NCBI RefSeq assembly: GCF_009569385.1
Contig: NZ_WBOF01000001.1
Location: 1,798,001-1,862,000 of the forward strand
Direction of reading: 5' to 3'
DNA: 64,000 bases
DNA from: Streptomyces kaniharaensis
Lineage (GTDB): Bacteria > Actinomycetota > Actinomycetes > Streptomycetales > Streptomycetaceae
Position numbers and translations under genes: made by a program
The notes under the pieces: generated by a model
Seen by the model: only the letters and a program-made list of their open reading frames with translations
What the model was told of the DNA's origin: nothing
The model's database searches: none
In this document: in pieces, positions 18,502-27,154 of the stretch
Layout of the letters: each line of letters starts with the position of its first letter
Numbering within the stretch: the first letter of the stretch is position 1

Positions 18502-18795
18502 TCAGTGCTGCCAGCGGCTGGCGTTCTTGTCCTCGGTGCTCTTGTAGCTCAGCGCGGCGGCCTCCAGCGCGCCGGCGATGTTGGCGCAGACCTGCTGGAG
18601 GTCGGCGGCCTTGGCGTCCCACTGCGCCTGGTGGGCCTGATAGCCCTGCTGGGCCTGGCCCTCCCAACTGGCGGAGATCTTGGTGACGTCGCCCTTGAGG
18701 TCCTCCAGCAGCTGGTTGATGCGGGCGGCGGCGGCCTTGACCTCCCCGGCGGCGTTCTGGAGGGTCTCGAAGTTCACGAGGATGTGGTCGGGCAC
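18502..18795 (-). CDS. WXG100 family type VII secretion target (EsxA-like)
   Basis: A 97-residue helical-hairpin protein of the ESAT-6/CFP-10 superfamily, exported as a dimer by the EccC machine. The WXG turn is WEG at residues 44-46, flanked by two amphipathic helices. No signal peptide is present. The C-terminus ends ENASRW-like (EDKNASRWQH), with no clear YxxxD/E export signal. It lies 61 bp downstream of the other WXG100 gene in a two-gene unit, matching the usual heterodimer arrangement. Which of the two corresponds to EsxA or EsxB by name is not decidable here, so no symbol is given. Confidence 0.93.
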   Translation of the reverse strand: MPDHILVNFETLQNAAGEVKAAAARINQLLEDLKGDVTKISASWEGQAQQGYQAHQAQWDAKAADLQQVCANIAGALEAAALSYKSTEDKNASRWQH

Positions 18796-18856
18796 GATGT
18801 CTCCCTGTCGAGGATGCGGGGCGGTGCGGTGGGCAGTGCGGCGTGCGGTTCGGTGA

Positions 18857-19156
18857 TCAGCTCTGGACGGCGCTGAACTGCTGCTGCTGCTCCGCCTCGG
18901 TGGCCGCGTAGTGCTTGACCGTCAGCTCGATCGCGCCCTTGATCGCCCGGAGCGACTCGTTGAGCTTGTCGATGTCCCCGTTGTACTGCTCCTGCAGCCT
19001 CTTGTAGGCCTCGGCCGCCTGGCCCTGCCAGCCACCGGAGACGCTGCCCATCGTGCTGTTGAGCTTGGTGCGCTCCTGGGCGATCTTGCCGATGGCCTCC
19101 TCGATCCGCTTGGCGAAGGCCTGCATCTCCTGGGCGGTCATCTTGAACTGACCCAT
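18857..19156 (-). CDS. WXG100 family type VII secretion target (EsxB-like)
   Basis: A 99-residue ESAT-6/CFP-10-type protein with the central WQG turn at residues 43-45 between two helices. The C-terminal tail contains YAATEAEQQQQF, in which Y and E are spaced as in the YxxxD/E export signal recognised by EccC domain 3. That suggests this is the partner carrying the secretion signal. The start is ATG 19156 (MGQFKMTAQEM); longer in-frame extensions look non-coding. It is the first gene of the esx pair, about 80 nt downstream of a recognisable promoter (19243-19271) that carries a palindrome at its upstream edge. Confidence 0.93.
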   Translation of the reverse strand: MGQFKMTAQEMQAFAKRIEEAIGKIAQERTKLNSTMGSVSGGWQGQAAEAYKRLQEQYNGDIDKLNESLRAIKGAIELTVKHYAATEAEQQQQFSAVQS

Positions 19157-19242
19157 GCTCCACCGTCCCCCATCGGGCAAACATTGTGTGATCGGCGGGT
19201 CGGCCGACCCGTCCGGTCCATCACCCTGTGATGTCCAGGAGC

Positions 19243-19271
19243 ACTGTAGTCGGCATACGCAGCTCACCCAA
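19243..19271 (-). promoter_or_regulatory. Promoter of the esx pair
   Basis: On the minus strand, TTGGGT (19271-19266) and TACAGT (19248-19243) are separated by 17 nt. The predicted start near 19236 gives a leader of about 80 nt. It matches a housekeeping-type promoter moderately well. Confidence 0.45.
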
Positions 19272-19286
19272 CTCAGAACCCTGAGT
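19271..19286. promoter_or_regulatory. 16-bp palindrome next to the esx promoter
   Basis: ACTCAG-AACC-CTGAGT is a perfect inverted repeat whose edge touches the -35 hexamer of the putative esx promoter. The position suits a transcription-factor operator. The factor is unknown. Confidence 0.4.
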
Positions 19287-19336
19287 AATTACCAGACCAT
19301 GACACGGGCCCCAACTCCGCTGGGGCACTTGGCCGG

Positions 19337-21049
19337 TCAGGCGTTCTGCTGCTGCGCCGCGTCCTTCGCACTGAGCGGCGGGCCGGCCGGCACCAGATCC
19401 GACCACTCGTGCGGCACGGGCAGCGGCTGCAGGTCCCGGTAGCCGAGCCGCGCCTGGTTGCCGCCGGGCTCGTCCGGCTGGTCCGGCACGGGCGCGGACG
19501 GCTGGGATGCGGACGGCTGGGCCGTACCCGGCTGGGGCGTCGGCGACTTGGGGGCACCGCTCTGGCCCGGCTGTGTGCCGGGCGAGGGGGTCACGCCCCT
19601 GCCGCCGTCGCCGTTGGCCGGCACCGAGTAGCGCAGGCCGGTCTCGGTGATCAGGTAGTCGGTGCCGGAGCCACCGGAGCCGCCGGAGCCGTTGTCCATC
19701 GAGCGGTAGAACAGGCCGTGACCAGGTGTCACATAGGCCGCACCCGCACCGTTGTTGTACTGAGCGGGGTACTCGGGACCGGCCCAGACGCTGCGCCTCG
19801 GGGTGTGGCCATCCTCGGCGACGCCGTCGAAGGTGCTGCACACGACCTTGCGGGCGTCCTGCCGGTCCTGCCAGTTGTTGACCGGCGCACCGGACTTGAG
19901 CGGCCAGTCGCCGTCGCCCGCCTTCGGCAGCGGGGTGCTGGTGCCGAACCGCGCGTGGTCGGCCGGGGTCATCTCGTCGTTGCGCGGCTTCTTGTCCGCG
20001 TCGTACTTATAGAGCACCTGGTAGGCCGGGTTCTGCCGGATCAGCTCGGCCTGGAACGGCGTCACCAGGAACAGCTTGTCCCGGCCGACCACGTAGTTGC
20101 GGTCCTGGTAGTGCACCAGCCGGCCGATCCGGCGGTCGGCCTGGTCCTCCAGCGCCACGGAGGAGTTGGCGCCCTGGCTGTCCGCCACCCCATCGACCTG
20201 CGGGAAGACGATCGCGCTACCGTCCAGCAGGGTGCCCAGCCACTCGCGCTTGACCCGCTGCGGCACCGCGTTCGGCCCGAAGACGGCGGTGATCAGCGAC
20301 TTCTTCTCCCGGTCGTCCGTCTGCGGGGTGCCGATCTCGTGCCGGCGGCCCTGCGCGTCGACCAGGTAGATCGTCGCGCCGCCGGGCCCGGCGCCCGGCT
20401 GGCCCTGCGCGGGCGAGGCGGTGACCTGCTGGTCCTCCGCCAGCTGGACCAGCATCAACTGGTCGGGACCGAGCATCCCGCCCTTGGCCTCCAGTGCCCC
20501 GGCGTCGGCGCCGGCCGCGACGAACAGCGCCTGGTTGACGGTCTCCTGCTTGTCGTCCGAGCCCGGGCGGTCGCACACCGACCACTTCATCGGCTTGCCC
20601 GCGTTGTCCTTGCCGGGCAGCTTGTCCGGCGCGTACGGGATGCCGATCGTCGGGCCGTGGTGGGGGTAGCGGTCGAGCACGTCGTCGTCGACGACCACCA
20701 CCTTGGCGTCGGCCGGCAGGACCAGCCGGGCCGAGGACATGTTGAGCACCTGGTGCAGCCGCCTGGTCCGCCCGTCCGGGTCGGTCAGCACCACGTACCG
20801 GGTGGTCGACTTCTTGCCCTGGATCACGTTCCTGCCGTTGTCCCAGTCCAGCGGCGCGCTCGGCCTGAACACCCCCCACACCCCGAACCCGCCGACGATC
20901 ACCGCCCCGACGACCAGGCTCGGCAGGACGGCCTTCACCGGGCGCGGGGCGTCCTCGTCGCCGCCCGCGCCGCCCGGCATCAGGAAGGCTCCCACGGTGC
21001 GCCTGCGCGCGAAGGTGTACGCGTTCAGCTCGTCCCGGCGCGATGCCAT
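19337..21049 (-). CDS. eccB: Type VII secretion protein EccB
   Basis: A core ESX membrane-complex subunit with a large extracytoplasmic part. The 570-residue product begins with the typical MASRRDELNAYTFARRRTVGAFL cytoplasmic segment. One membrane helix follows (about 41-62), then the elongated periplasmic domain of repeated units (for example GRNVIQGKKSTTRYVVLTD). A Pro/Ser/Gln-rich low-complexity insert (about 480-535) precedes the conserved end with VPHEWSDLVPAGPPLS. Cysteines in the outer domain (CDRPG, VVCSTFDG) may form a disulfide, as in other EccB proteins. The start is ATG 21049. It diverges from eccE across 168 bp and lies upstream of the esx pair on the same strand, with an esx promoter in between. 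Confidence 0.94.
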   Translation of the reverse strand: MASRRDELNAYTFARRRTVGAFLMPGGAGGDEDAPRPVKAVLPSLVVGAVIVGGFGVWGVFRPSAPLDWDNGRNVIQGKKSTTRYVVLTDPDGRTRRLHQVLNMSSARLVLPADAKVVVVDDDVLDRYPHHGPTIGIPYAPDKLPGKDNAGKPMKWSVCDRPGSDDKQETVNQALFVAAGADAGALEAKGGMLGPDQLMLVQLAEDQQVTASPAQGQPGAGPGGATIYLVDAQGRRHEIGTPQTDDREKKSLITAVFGPNAVPQRVKREWLGTLLDGSAIVFPQVDGVADSQGANSSVALEDQADRRIGRLVHYQDRNYVVGRDKLFLVTPFQAELIRQNPAYQVLYKYDADKKPRNDEMTPADHARFGTSTPLPKAGDGDWPLKSGAPVNNWQDRQDARKVVCSTFDGVAEDGHTPRRSVWAGPEYPAQYNNGAGAAYVTPGHGLFYRSMDNGSGGSGGSGTDYLITETGLRYSVPANGDGGRGVTPSPGTQPGQSGAPKSPTPQPGTAQPSASQPSAPVPDQPDEPGGNQARLGYRDLQPLPVPHEWSDLVPAGPPLSAKDAAQQQNA

Positions 21050-21217
21050 GCTCGTCGTCTCCCCTGTCCGACCGACCTGCCCCGAGTCCGCGACCGCCGG
21101 GCGGGAACGGGCTCGAACCCTCTACGATGCGGCAGCAGACGGTGAGTACGGTACGGGTACGGTCCGTGAACGAGCCAGCGGGCCGACGGCAACCGATCAG
21201 AGAGGGTCACCTGGGGG

Positions 21218-22558
21218 ATGCCAAGCCAGACCGCTCCAGGACGCCGCGGCACGGCACCGGGCGAGGCGTCGCCCGCCGACGGCGGCGCCGGCGGGCCCGT
21301 CGCGGTCCGCGTCCACCCCCGGCCGGGGCTGCTCGGCGGCCGACTGAAACTGCGCCAACTCGTCGTGGTCGAGGTCGCGGTGGCAGTGGTCGCGGTCGGC
21401 TGGACGATCAGCCGGGCGGTCGCCGCCGGCTTCGGCGCGGTCGCACTCGCCCTGCTGGTCCTCGGCCTCGTCCCGCTGCGCGGCCGGACGATCCCCGAGA
21501 CGCTCCAGGTGCGCGCCGCCCTCAAGTCCCGCCGCAACCAGGCCCGTCCTTCGCCGGCCGGCACCGACCCGGCTCTCGCCCCCGCGCTGGAACTCGAACC
21601 GGCGCTGCGCACCTGCACGCACGCCACCGAGGCCGACCTCGGCGGCCGGCCGGTGCGCCGGGAGACCGGCATGGTCGGCGACGGCACCTTCCTCAGCTCG
21701 GTGCTGCTCGTCCAGGCCAAGGACCAGCCGCTGCGCCCGGTGCGCACCGCGCTGCCGCTGCCGTTGGACGTCGTCTGCTCGGCCCTGCGGGTGGACGACA
21801 TCACCCTGGAATCCGTCCAGTTGGTGCAGCACACCCAGCCCGCCCCGGCCACGCACGTGCCCGAGCAGTCGCTGGCCGCCCGCGCCTACCGGGACCTGCC
21901 CGACGGCACCACCACCCCGGGGCTGCGGCTCACCTGGGTGGCGCTCAAGCTCGACCCGGAGCGGGCCGCCACCGCCGTCCGGGCCCGCGGCGGCGGCGAG
22001 GAAGGCGCCCGCAGGGCGCTCCAGCGGGTCACCGACCAGCTCGCCGGACGGCTCAACAGCGCCGGGTTCCACGCGACCGTGCTGGACGAACGCGAGTTGA
22101 TCGCCGCCCTCTCCATCGCCACCTGCGCCAACCCCCTCGCGGTGACCGGGCGCCAGGGCACCGGCGGCGGCGCCGGCACCACCCGCCGCACCCAGGAGGG
22201 CCGCCGGTACTGGCGGATCGACGACCGCTGGCACAGCACCTACTGGATCTCCCGCTGGCCGCAGCTCGGCCGCCCCGACGGCGTCCCCGGCCGGATCGCC
22301 GCCCCCGACCTGGTCAACCTGATCACCGGCTCGCCGGCGCTGGCCAGCACCTTCAGCCTGACCGCCGGGCACGGCACCGGCGGCTCCGTCACCATCAGCG
22401 GACACCTGCGGGTGACCGGGCGCAGCGAGAGCGAGGTCGACCAGGCCGGCCGCCAGGTGGAGACGCGGGCGCAGAGCGCCGGACTCGGCCTGAGCCGGCT
22501 CGATCTGGAGCAGGCCCCCGGCGTGCTCGCCACCCTGCCGCTGGGAGGAGCAGTCTGA
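21218..22558 (+). CDS. eccE: Type VII secretion protein EccE
   Basis: A peripheral subunit of the ESX membrane complex. The 446-residue product has two closely spaced N-terminal membrane helices (about 47-63 and 68-86), followed by a short basic loop and a cytoplasmic/periplasmic domain containing the EccE-type segment YWRIDDRWHSTYWISRWP. The start ATG 21218 follows a run of G residues, with AGAGGG 11 nt upstream. Its stop overlaps the next start as TGATG, so the downstream gene is translationally coupled. It completes the EccB/C/D/E set in this locus. Confidence 0.88.
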   Translation: MPSQTAPGRRGTAPGEASPADGGAGGPVAVRVHPRPGLLGGRLKLRQLVVVEVAVAVVAVGWTISRAVAAGFGAVALALLVLGLVPLRGRTIPETLQVRAALKSRRNQARPSPAGTDPALAPALELEPALRTCTHATEADLGGRPVRRETGMVGDGTFLSSVLLVQAKDQPLRPVRTALPLPLDVVCSALRVDDITLESVQLVQHTQPAPATHVPEQSLAARAYRDLPDGTTTPGLRLTWVALKLDPERAATAVRARGGGEEGARRALQRVTDQLAGRLNSAGFHATVLDERELIAALSIATCANPLAVTGRQGTGGGAGTTRRTQEGRRYWRIDDRWHSTYWISRWPQLGRPDGVPGRIAAPDLVNLITGSPALASTFSLTAGHGTGGSVTISGHLRVTGRSESEVDQAGRQVETRAQSAGLGLSRLDLEQAPGVLATLPLGGAV

Positions 22559-23328
22559 TGGCGCACCAGACCCACACCGGGCCGGGCCCGCAGCCCGGTG
22601 CCGCGCCGGCGGCCCGGTCCCGGACGCGGATCCTGCCCGGCTTCGGCCTGCGCGGGCCGCGCCGGGAGAAGCACGTGCTGGCTGCCGAGGACCTCGGGGC
22701 GCTGGCCTTCCCGGTCGGGGACGACGGCGTGGTGATCGGCGTCGATCCGCAGGGCCTGCCCGCCGTCCTCGGCCTGTTCCGGCCCGGCGCGTACGAGCTG
22801 GTGCTGGTCGGCGGGCTGTGGACGGCGCAGCTCATCGCGCTGCGGGCGGCCTCGGTCGGCGCCCGGGTCGTGGTGGAGACGGCCCGCGCCCAGGCGTGGG
22901 GCCCGATGGCGCAGGCCGCGGGCGGCGGGCAGCCGTGCGTGACCGTCCACCAGCCCGGGCGGCTCGGCCCGCAGGGCGCGTCGGTGACCTCGCCGGTGCT
23001 GGTGGTGCGCGACCTCACCGCCCGTCCGCCGCGCAGCCGGCTCTCCGCCACGCCGTGGCAGGCCACCCTGACGGTGCTTCCGTGGCTCGTCCCGGAGGCC
23101 GTCCGATTGGTCAACGCCGCCGACCTGGTGGGGATTCAGCGGGTACAGCCGGAGGAGGCCGAGCTCCTGCGGCGGGTGCTCCCGCTCTCGCCGGAGGACG
23201 TCGCCGCACTGCCCGCCCTGGGCGACGATCTGACGCTCTGGACGACCCGGATGCGCCGTCAGTACGTTCGGGCCGTGGCCGGACCCGCCGAGCAGCAGGT
23301 CCTGGGCGCGCCGCGCCGGGTGGACTGA
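22558..23328 (+). CDS. Conserved protein of the type VII locus, function unknown
   Basis: A 256-residue protein I do not recognise. After a disordered Pro/Ala-rich start (about 1-25) it has a compact, mostly beta/alpha-looking body. This includes YELVLVGGLWTAQLIALRAASVGARVVVETAR, which resembles a Rossmann-like strand-helix-strand, and later SPVLVVRDLTARPPRSRL and ATPWQATLTVLPWLVPEAVRLVNAADLV. There is no membrane segment or signal peptide. The start overlaps the eccE stop (TGATG), making it an obligate operon partner of eccE. The position argues for a cytoplasmic accessory factor of the secretion machine, a role analogous to substrate chaperones (EspG) without visible sequence likeness. Confidence 0.75.
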   Translation: MAHQTHTGPGPQPGAAPAARSRTRILPGFGLRGPRREKHVLAAEDLGALAFPVGDDGVVIGVDPQGLPAVLGLFRPGAYELVLVGGLWTAQLIALRAASVGARVVVETARAQAWGPMAQAAGGGQPCVTVHQPGRLGPQGASVTSPVLVVRDLTARPPRSRLSATPWQATLTVLPWLVPEAVRLVNAADLVGIQRVQPEEAELLRRVLPLSPEDVAALPALGDDLTLWTTRMRRQYVRAVAGPAEQQVLGAPRRVD

Positions 23329-23395
23329 CCGGACCGGCCGGGGTCGCACGGGGCCGGTGACCGGCGCGGGTGTCCGGCCGGGATCGGACTCCGGC

Positions 23396-23425
23396 TTCAA
23401 CGAGGGTCGCCGCACGGCCTAGTCT
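23396..23425 (+). promoter_or_regulatory. Promoter of the EspI-like gene
   Basis: TTCAAC (23396-23401), an 18-nt spacer and TAGTCT (23420-23425) lie 55 bp upstream of the GTG start. The -10 fits the actinobacterial pattern well; the -35 matches at four of six positions. Confidence 0.4.
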
Positions 23426-23479
23426 GTGAGGCGGCAACGGCACCGCTGAACAAGCGGCGGCGAACACGAGGGAGCCCTA

Positions 23480-25783
23480 GTGAGCAGCGATCGGGACGGC
23501 GTCTACGTCGGCGACAACGCGGCGGAGGACGACGACGACTGGTCCGACGCGCCCGATTACACTCCGCCCTCCTGGTACGTGCAGACGGACGCTCAGGCGG
23601 GCGTCCCGGCGCCTCCGGTGTCTCCGACGCCGGCGGCCTCGGCGGATGCTCCGGCGGCCCCGGCCCCGGCCCCGGCCCCGGCCCCGGCCCCGGCTCCGAT
23701 CCCGGCTCCGGCCGTCGTGCCGCCGCCGATGCCCGCGCCGACTCCGGTTCCCACTCCCGTAAGTGAGGCCGCGCCGGTTCCGGCACCCTCGCCCGCTCCG
23801 GCCGCCGAGCAGCCGGTGGCACCCGCTCCGATGCCTGCTCCGGCGTCTTCTCCGGTGGTGCCGACGGGCGCGCCCGAACCGGCACCCGCGCTCGCCGAGG
23901 CGCCGCACGCCTCGTTCCCCGCGTCGTTCCCCGCCCCGGCCCCGGCGCAGCACGACCTGCCGCCGGCCGTCGCCCCGGGCTGGCCACCGGCGGCCCCGTC
24001 CGCGCACCAGCAGCCCGCCCCCGGCCCGGCTGCGGCGCACCCGTACGCCGACCCGCAGCCGGCCCCGGCCCCGCAGTCCTTCGGCGAACCGCAGCCGGCG
24101 CAGCCCGGACCTCCACCTCCGCCGCAGTCGTTCGCGCATCCGCCCGCAGCCGTCCCGCCACAGGACCCGCAGGTTGTCCCGCCGCTGGACCCGCAGGCCG
24201 CGTGGGCCGCACAGCAGGCCGCAGCGCAGCCGCAGCCGGCCCAGCCCGCGCAGCCCCAGCCGGCTGCCGGCCCCCAGCCGGGCCCGCAGCCCGGCCCGGT
24301 CGACCCGCGCCAGGGCGGCTGGCCGCAGCCCGCCGCCTACCAGCCGCCGGCCCAGCCGCAGCAGCCCGGCCCCGGGCAGCCCTGGCCGCAGCAGGCCGGT
24401 GCCACCCCGCCGCCCGCCGCGTTCCAGCAGGCCGCCGCCCCGCCGCAGACCGCGCACGGCGCGCCGCTCGGCTACACGGCCGCCGTCGAGCTGTCCTCGG
24501 ACCGCCTGCTGCGCAGCCAGCCCAAGCAGCAGCGCCAGCAGCCGCGGTTCCAGTTCGGCGGCAAGGCGGCGGCGGCCGAGAAGGCCCGCAAGCTGGAGAT
24601 CATCCGCACCCCGGTGCTGAGCTGCTACCGGATCGCGGTGATCAGCCTCAAGGGCGGCGTCGGCAAGACCACGACCACCACCGCGCTCGGCGCGACCCTG
24701 GCCAGCGAGCGCCAGGACAAGGTGATCGCGATCGACGCCAACCCGGACGCCGGCACCCTCGGCCGCCGGGTCAAGCGCCAGACCGGCGCGACCATCCGCG
24801 ATCTGGTGACGGCCATCCCGCACCTGCGCAGCTACATGGACATCCGTCAGTTCACCTCGCAGGACCTGCACTCGGGCCTGGAGATCCTGGCGAACGACGT
24901 CGACCCGGCCGTCTCGACCACCTTCAACGACTCGGACTACCGCCAGGTCATCGACGTGCTGGGCCGCCAGTACCCGATCATCCTGACCGACTCCGGCACC
25001 GGTCTGTTGTACAGCGCGATGCGCGGGGTGCTGGACCTCGCCGACCAGCTGATCATCGTCGCCACCCCGAGCGTGGACGGCGCCTCCAGCGCCTCGACCA
25101 CGCTGGACTGGCTCTCCGCGCACGGCTACGCGGACCTGGTGCAGCGCAGCATCACGGTGGTCTCCGGGGTGCGCGAGACCAGCAAGATGATCAAGGTCGA
25201 GGACATCGTCGCGCACTTCCAGACCCGCTGCCGCGGCGTGGTCGTGGTCCCGTTCGACGAGAGCCTGGCGGCCGGCGCCGAGGTCAACCTCGACATGATG
25301 CGGCCCAAGGTCCGCGAGGCCTACTTCGAGCTGGCCACCCTGGTCGGCGAGGACATCGTCCGGGCCCAGCAGGCCGCCCAGCAGCAGGGCGGATGGCAGC
25401 AGCAGGCCCAGCAGCCCTACCCGCAGCAGCAGCCCGGCCAGCCGCAGCCCCAGCCGTACGCCGACCCGCAGCAGCCCTACGCGGCCCCCGGGCAGGCCCC
25501 GCAGCCCTACCCCGCGCCGGGCGGCCAGCCCGCCGCCGGCACGCCGTGGGCGCCGCAGCCGGGCCAGACCCCGCCGCCCCCGCCCGTGGGCGGCCACCCG
25601 CCGTACCCCGCCGGGGGCGGGTACGGCTACCCGCAGGCGCCGCAGCCGGGCGCTCAGCCGCCCGCGCCGGAGTGGCCCCAGCCGGCCGCCCCGCAGCCGG
25701 CCCCGCCCGCCCAGCCGGACGGCTACCAGCCGCCCCCCGGCTACGGCTACCCGCCGCAGCCGCAGCCGCAGCCCCCGCAGTGA
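23480..25783 (+). CDS. Proline-rich MinD/ParA-like ATPase, EspI-like ESX-associated protein
   Basis: A 767-residue protein with three parts. The first is a Pro/Ala/Gln-rich disordered region (about 25-330) with long Ala-Pro repeats. The second is a deviant-Walker ATPase (about 380-625) with Walker A KGGVGKT at 391-397, the switch segment [14 protein letters not shown] and ILTDSGTG. The third is a Pro/Gln/Tyr-rich tail (about 640-767). The architecture matches EspI of mycobacterial ESX-1, a regulator that lowers secretion when ATP is low; the role here is inferred. The start is GTG 23480, with GGGAG upstream. Its terminator has been split by the IS30 insertion starting about 30 bp past the stop. 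Confidence 0.85.
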   Translation: MSSDRDGVYVGDNAAEDDDDWSDAPDYTPPSWYVQTDAQAGVPAPPVSPTPAASADAPAAPAPAPAPAPAPAPIPAPAVVPPPMPAPTPVPTPVSEAAPVPAPSPAPAAEQPVAPAPMPAPASSPVVPTGAPEPAPALAEAPHASFPASFPAPAPAQHDLPPAVAPGWPPAAPSAHQQPAPGPAAAHPYADPQPAPAPQSFGEPQPAQPGPPPPPQSFAHPPAAVPPQDPQVVPPLDPQAAWAAQQAAAQPQPAQPAQPQPAAGPQPGPQPGPVDPRQGGWPQPAAYQPPAQPQQPGPGQPWPQQAGATPPPAAFQQAAAPPQTAHGAPLGYTAAVELSSDRLLRSQPKQQRQQPRFQFGGKAAAAEKARKLEIIRTPVLSCYRIAVISLKGGVGKTTTTTALGATLASERQDKVIAIDANPDAGTLGRRVKRQTGATIRDLVTAIPHLRSYMDIRQFTSQDLHSGLEILANDVDPAVSTTFNDSDYRQVIDVLGRQYPIILTDSGTGLLYSAMRGVLDLADQLIIVATPSVDGASSASTTLDWLSAHGYADLVQRSITVVSGVRETSKMIKVEDIVAHFQTRCRGVVVVPFDESLAAGAEVNLDMMRPKVREAYFELATLVGEDIVRAQQAAQQQGGWQQQAQQPYPQQQPGQPQPQPYADPQQPYAAPGQAPQPYPAPGGQPAAGTPWAPQPGQTPPPPPVGGHPPYPAGGGYGYPQAPQPGAQPPAPEWPQPAAPQPAPPAQPDGYQPPPGYGYPPQPQPQPPQ

Positions 25784-25817
25784 CGCCGAAGGGCCCCGCC
25801 GACCTGGTCCGCTTGGG

Positions 25818-25838
25818 TTCTAGGAGTCGTGGCAACAC
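25818..25838 (+). repeat. Left inverted repeat of the IS30 element
   Basis: Twenty-one bases reading inward TTCTAG...GCAACAC; 18 of 21 match the complement of the right end. Confidence 0.75.
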
Positions 25839-25856
25839 CCCAGTTCAGGGGATGCA

Positions 25857-27080
25857 TTGGACTTCGAGATCCGCAAGGACCGGACGGCCCAGGGGCCTGT
25901 GAAGCTGCGCCGGGAACGGGAGGCATACTCCCGGCTCATGCAGCAGGGCTACACGAACACCGAGGCGTGCCGGATCGTCGGCATCGCCCGCCGGACCGGC
26001 CAGAAGTGGCGTCACGGCCGCGGAGCCGAGCAGCGGCAGAAGGCGGCACCACCGATTCGCATGGTGGTGCCGCCTTCCGGTGTCTCCCGGTATCTGAGCG
26101 AGGACGAGCGGATCCACATCGCCGACCGGCTGCGGGAGAAGGCCACCGTGCGGGCCATCGCCGCGGAGCTGGGCCGCAGTCCGTCCACCATCAGCCGGGA
26201 GATCCGCCGCAACCGCACCGAGGGCACTCGCGGGCAGTGGCACTACCGTCCGCACGCCGCCCAGGCCAGGGCGGACGCTCGCCGGCCCCGCCCCAAGGCC
26301 CGCAAGATCACCGAGAACCCCGAGCTGCACGCCGCCGTCCAGGCGATGCTGGACGAGCAGTGGAGCCCGGAGCAGATCTGCCACGCTCTACGTCGACAGT
26401 TCCCCGACCGGCCGGAGATGCACGTGGTCCACGAGACCGTCTACCAGGCGCTCTACGTCCAGGGCCGAGGCGAGCTGCGGCGCGAGCTCGCCGGTGCCCT
26501 GCGCTCAGGCCGGGCCCGCCGCAGGCCCCAGCGGCAGGCCAACTGCCGGCGTTCCCGCTTCACCGACCCGATGGTCATGATCAGCGAGCGCCCCGCCGAG
26601 GCCGAGGACCGGGCCGTCCCCGGCCACTGGGAGGGCGATCTGATCCTCGGCAAGGAGCACAAGTCCGCGATCGGCACCCTGGTCGAGCGTTCGACCCGCT
26701 ACGTGATGCTGCTGCACCTGCCCGGCGACCACACCGCCGAGACCGTCCGCGACGCCCTAGTGGCCACCGCCCGGACACTCCCGGTCCAGCTGAAGCGGTC
26801 CCTGACCTGGGACCAGGGCAGCGAGATGGCCAGGCACGCGGAGTTCAGCCTGGCAACCGACATCCCGGTCTACTTCTGCGACCCGGCCAGTCCCTGGCAG
26901 CGCGGCTCCAACGAGAACACGAACGGCCTGCTGCGGCAGTACTTCCCCAAGGGCACCGACCTGTCGGTCCACACGCCCGAGCACCTGGCCGCCGTCGCCG
27001 ACCAGCTCAACCGCCGCCCACGCAAAACGCTCGGCTGGGAAACCCCAGCCGAGCGTCTGGCTAAACTCCTCGCGGCCTAG
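25857..27080 (+). CDS. IS30-family transposase
   Basis: A 407-residue DDE recombinase that binds the element ends and catalyses strand transfer. Two N-terminal helix-turn-helix regions are visible: about 20-50 (AYSRLMQQGYTNTEACRIVG) and about 85-120, with IAAELGRSPSTISREIRRN, the IS30 family signature. The catalytic triad is Asp261 (HWEGDLILG), Asp319 (TWDQGSEM) and Glu353 (GSNENTNGLLRQYFPKG), with the exact D-33-E spacing of the family. The start is TTG 25857, preceded by AGGGGA at suitable spacing. No frameshift or stop is seen, so the element may be active. Its base composition matches the host, suggesting exchange among actinobacteria. Confidence 0.93.
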   Translation: MDFEIRKDRTAQGPVKLRREREAYSRLMQQGYTNTEACRIVGIARRTGQKWRHGRGAEQRQKAAPPIRMVVPPSGVSRYLSEDERIHIADRLREKATVRAIAAELGRSPSTISREIRRNRTEGTRGQWHYRPHAAQARADARRPRPKARKITENPELHAAVQAMLDEQWSPEQICHALRRQFPDRPEMHVVHETVYQALYVQGRGELRRELAGALRSGRARRRPQRQANCRRSRFTDPMVMISERPAEAEDRAVPGHWEGDLILGKEHKSAIGTLVERSTRYVMLLHLPGDHTAETVRDALVATARTLPVQLKRSLTWDQGSEMARHAEFSLATDIPVYFCDPASPWQRGSNENTNGLLRQYFPKGTDLSVHTPEHLAAVADQLNRRPRKTLGWETPAERLAKLLAA

Positions 27081-27092
27081 ACAACCGACCAC

Positions 27093-27113
27093 GTGTTGCA
27101 ACGACCACTAGAA
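27093..27113 (-). repeat. Right inverted repeat of the IS30 element
   Basis: Begins 13 nt past the transposase stop and pairs with 25818-25838 at 18 of 21 positions. Confidence 0.75.
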
Positions 27114-27154
27114 ACCGCCCCGGTCGACGGGGCCCTTCCCCGTCCAGGGGCCGC

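Larger units (their letters stand above)
25815..27116 (+). mobile_element. IS30-family insertion sequence (about 1.3 kb)
   Basis: One transposase gene is bounded by imperfect inverted repeats. The left end (25818-25838) and right end (27093-27113) match at 18 of 21 positions, with two or more extra matching bases outward. No clear 2-3 bp target duplication can be read, partly because the exact ends are ambiguous. The element looks intact: full-length transposase and both ends present. It occupies the loop of a terminator palindrome. Confidence 0.85.
25788..27138. other. Bidirectional terminator split by the IS30 insertion
   Basis: The left flank of the insertion (25788-25804) and the right flank (27122-27138) are complementary over 16 of 17 positions. 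Joined without the element they would form one long stem with a loop of about 15 nt, between the convergent EspI-like gene and ribF. This is the expected position and form of a bidirectional terminator like those at 15176 and 46382. Confidence 0.7.

Noticed and set aside
23333..23358. Terminator between the eccE operon and the EspI-like gene
   Set aside because: Only a 7-bp stem with a 12-nt loop; too weak to call.
25815..27116. Compound transposon or integrated element around the IS30 copy
   Set aside because: Only one copy and no cargo genes; both flanks are core genes in their expected order.
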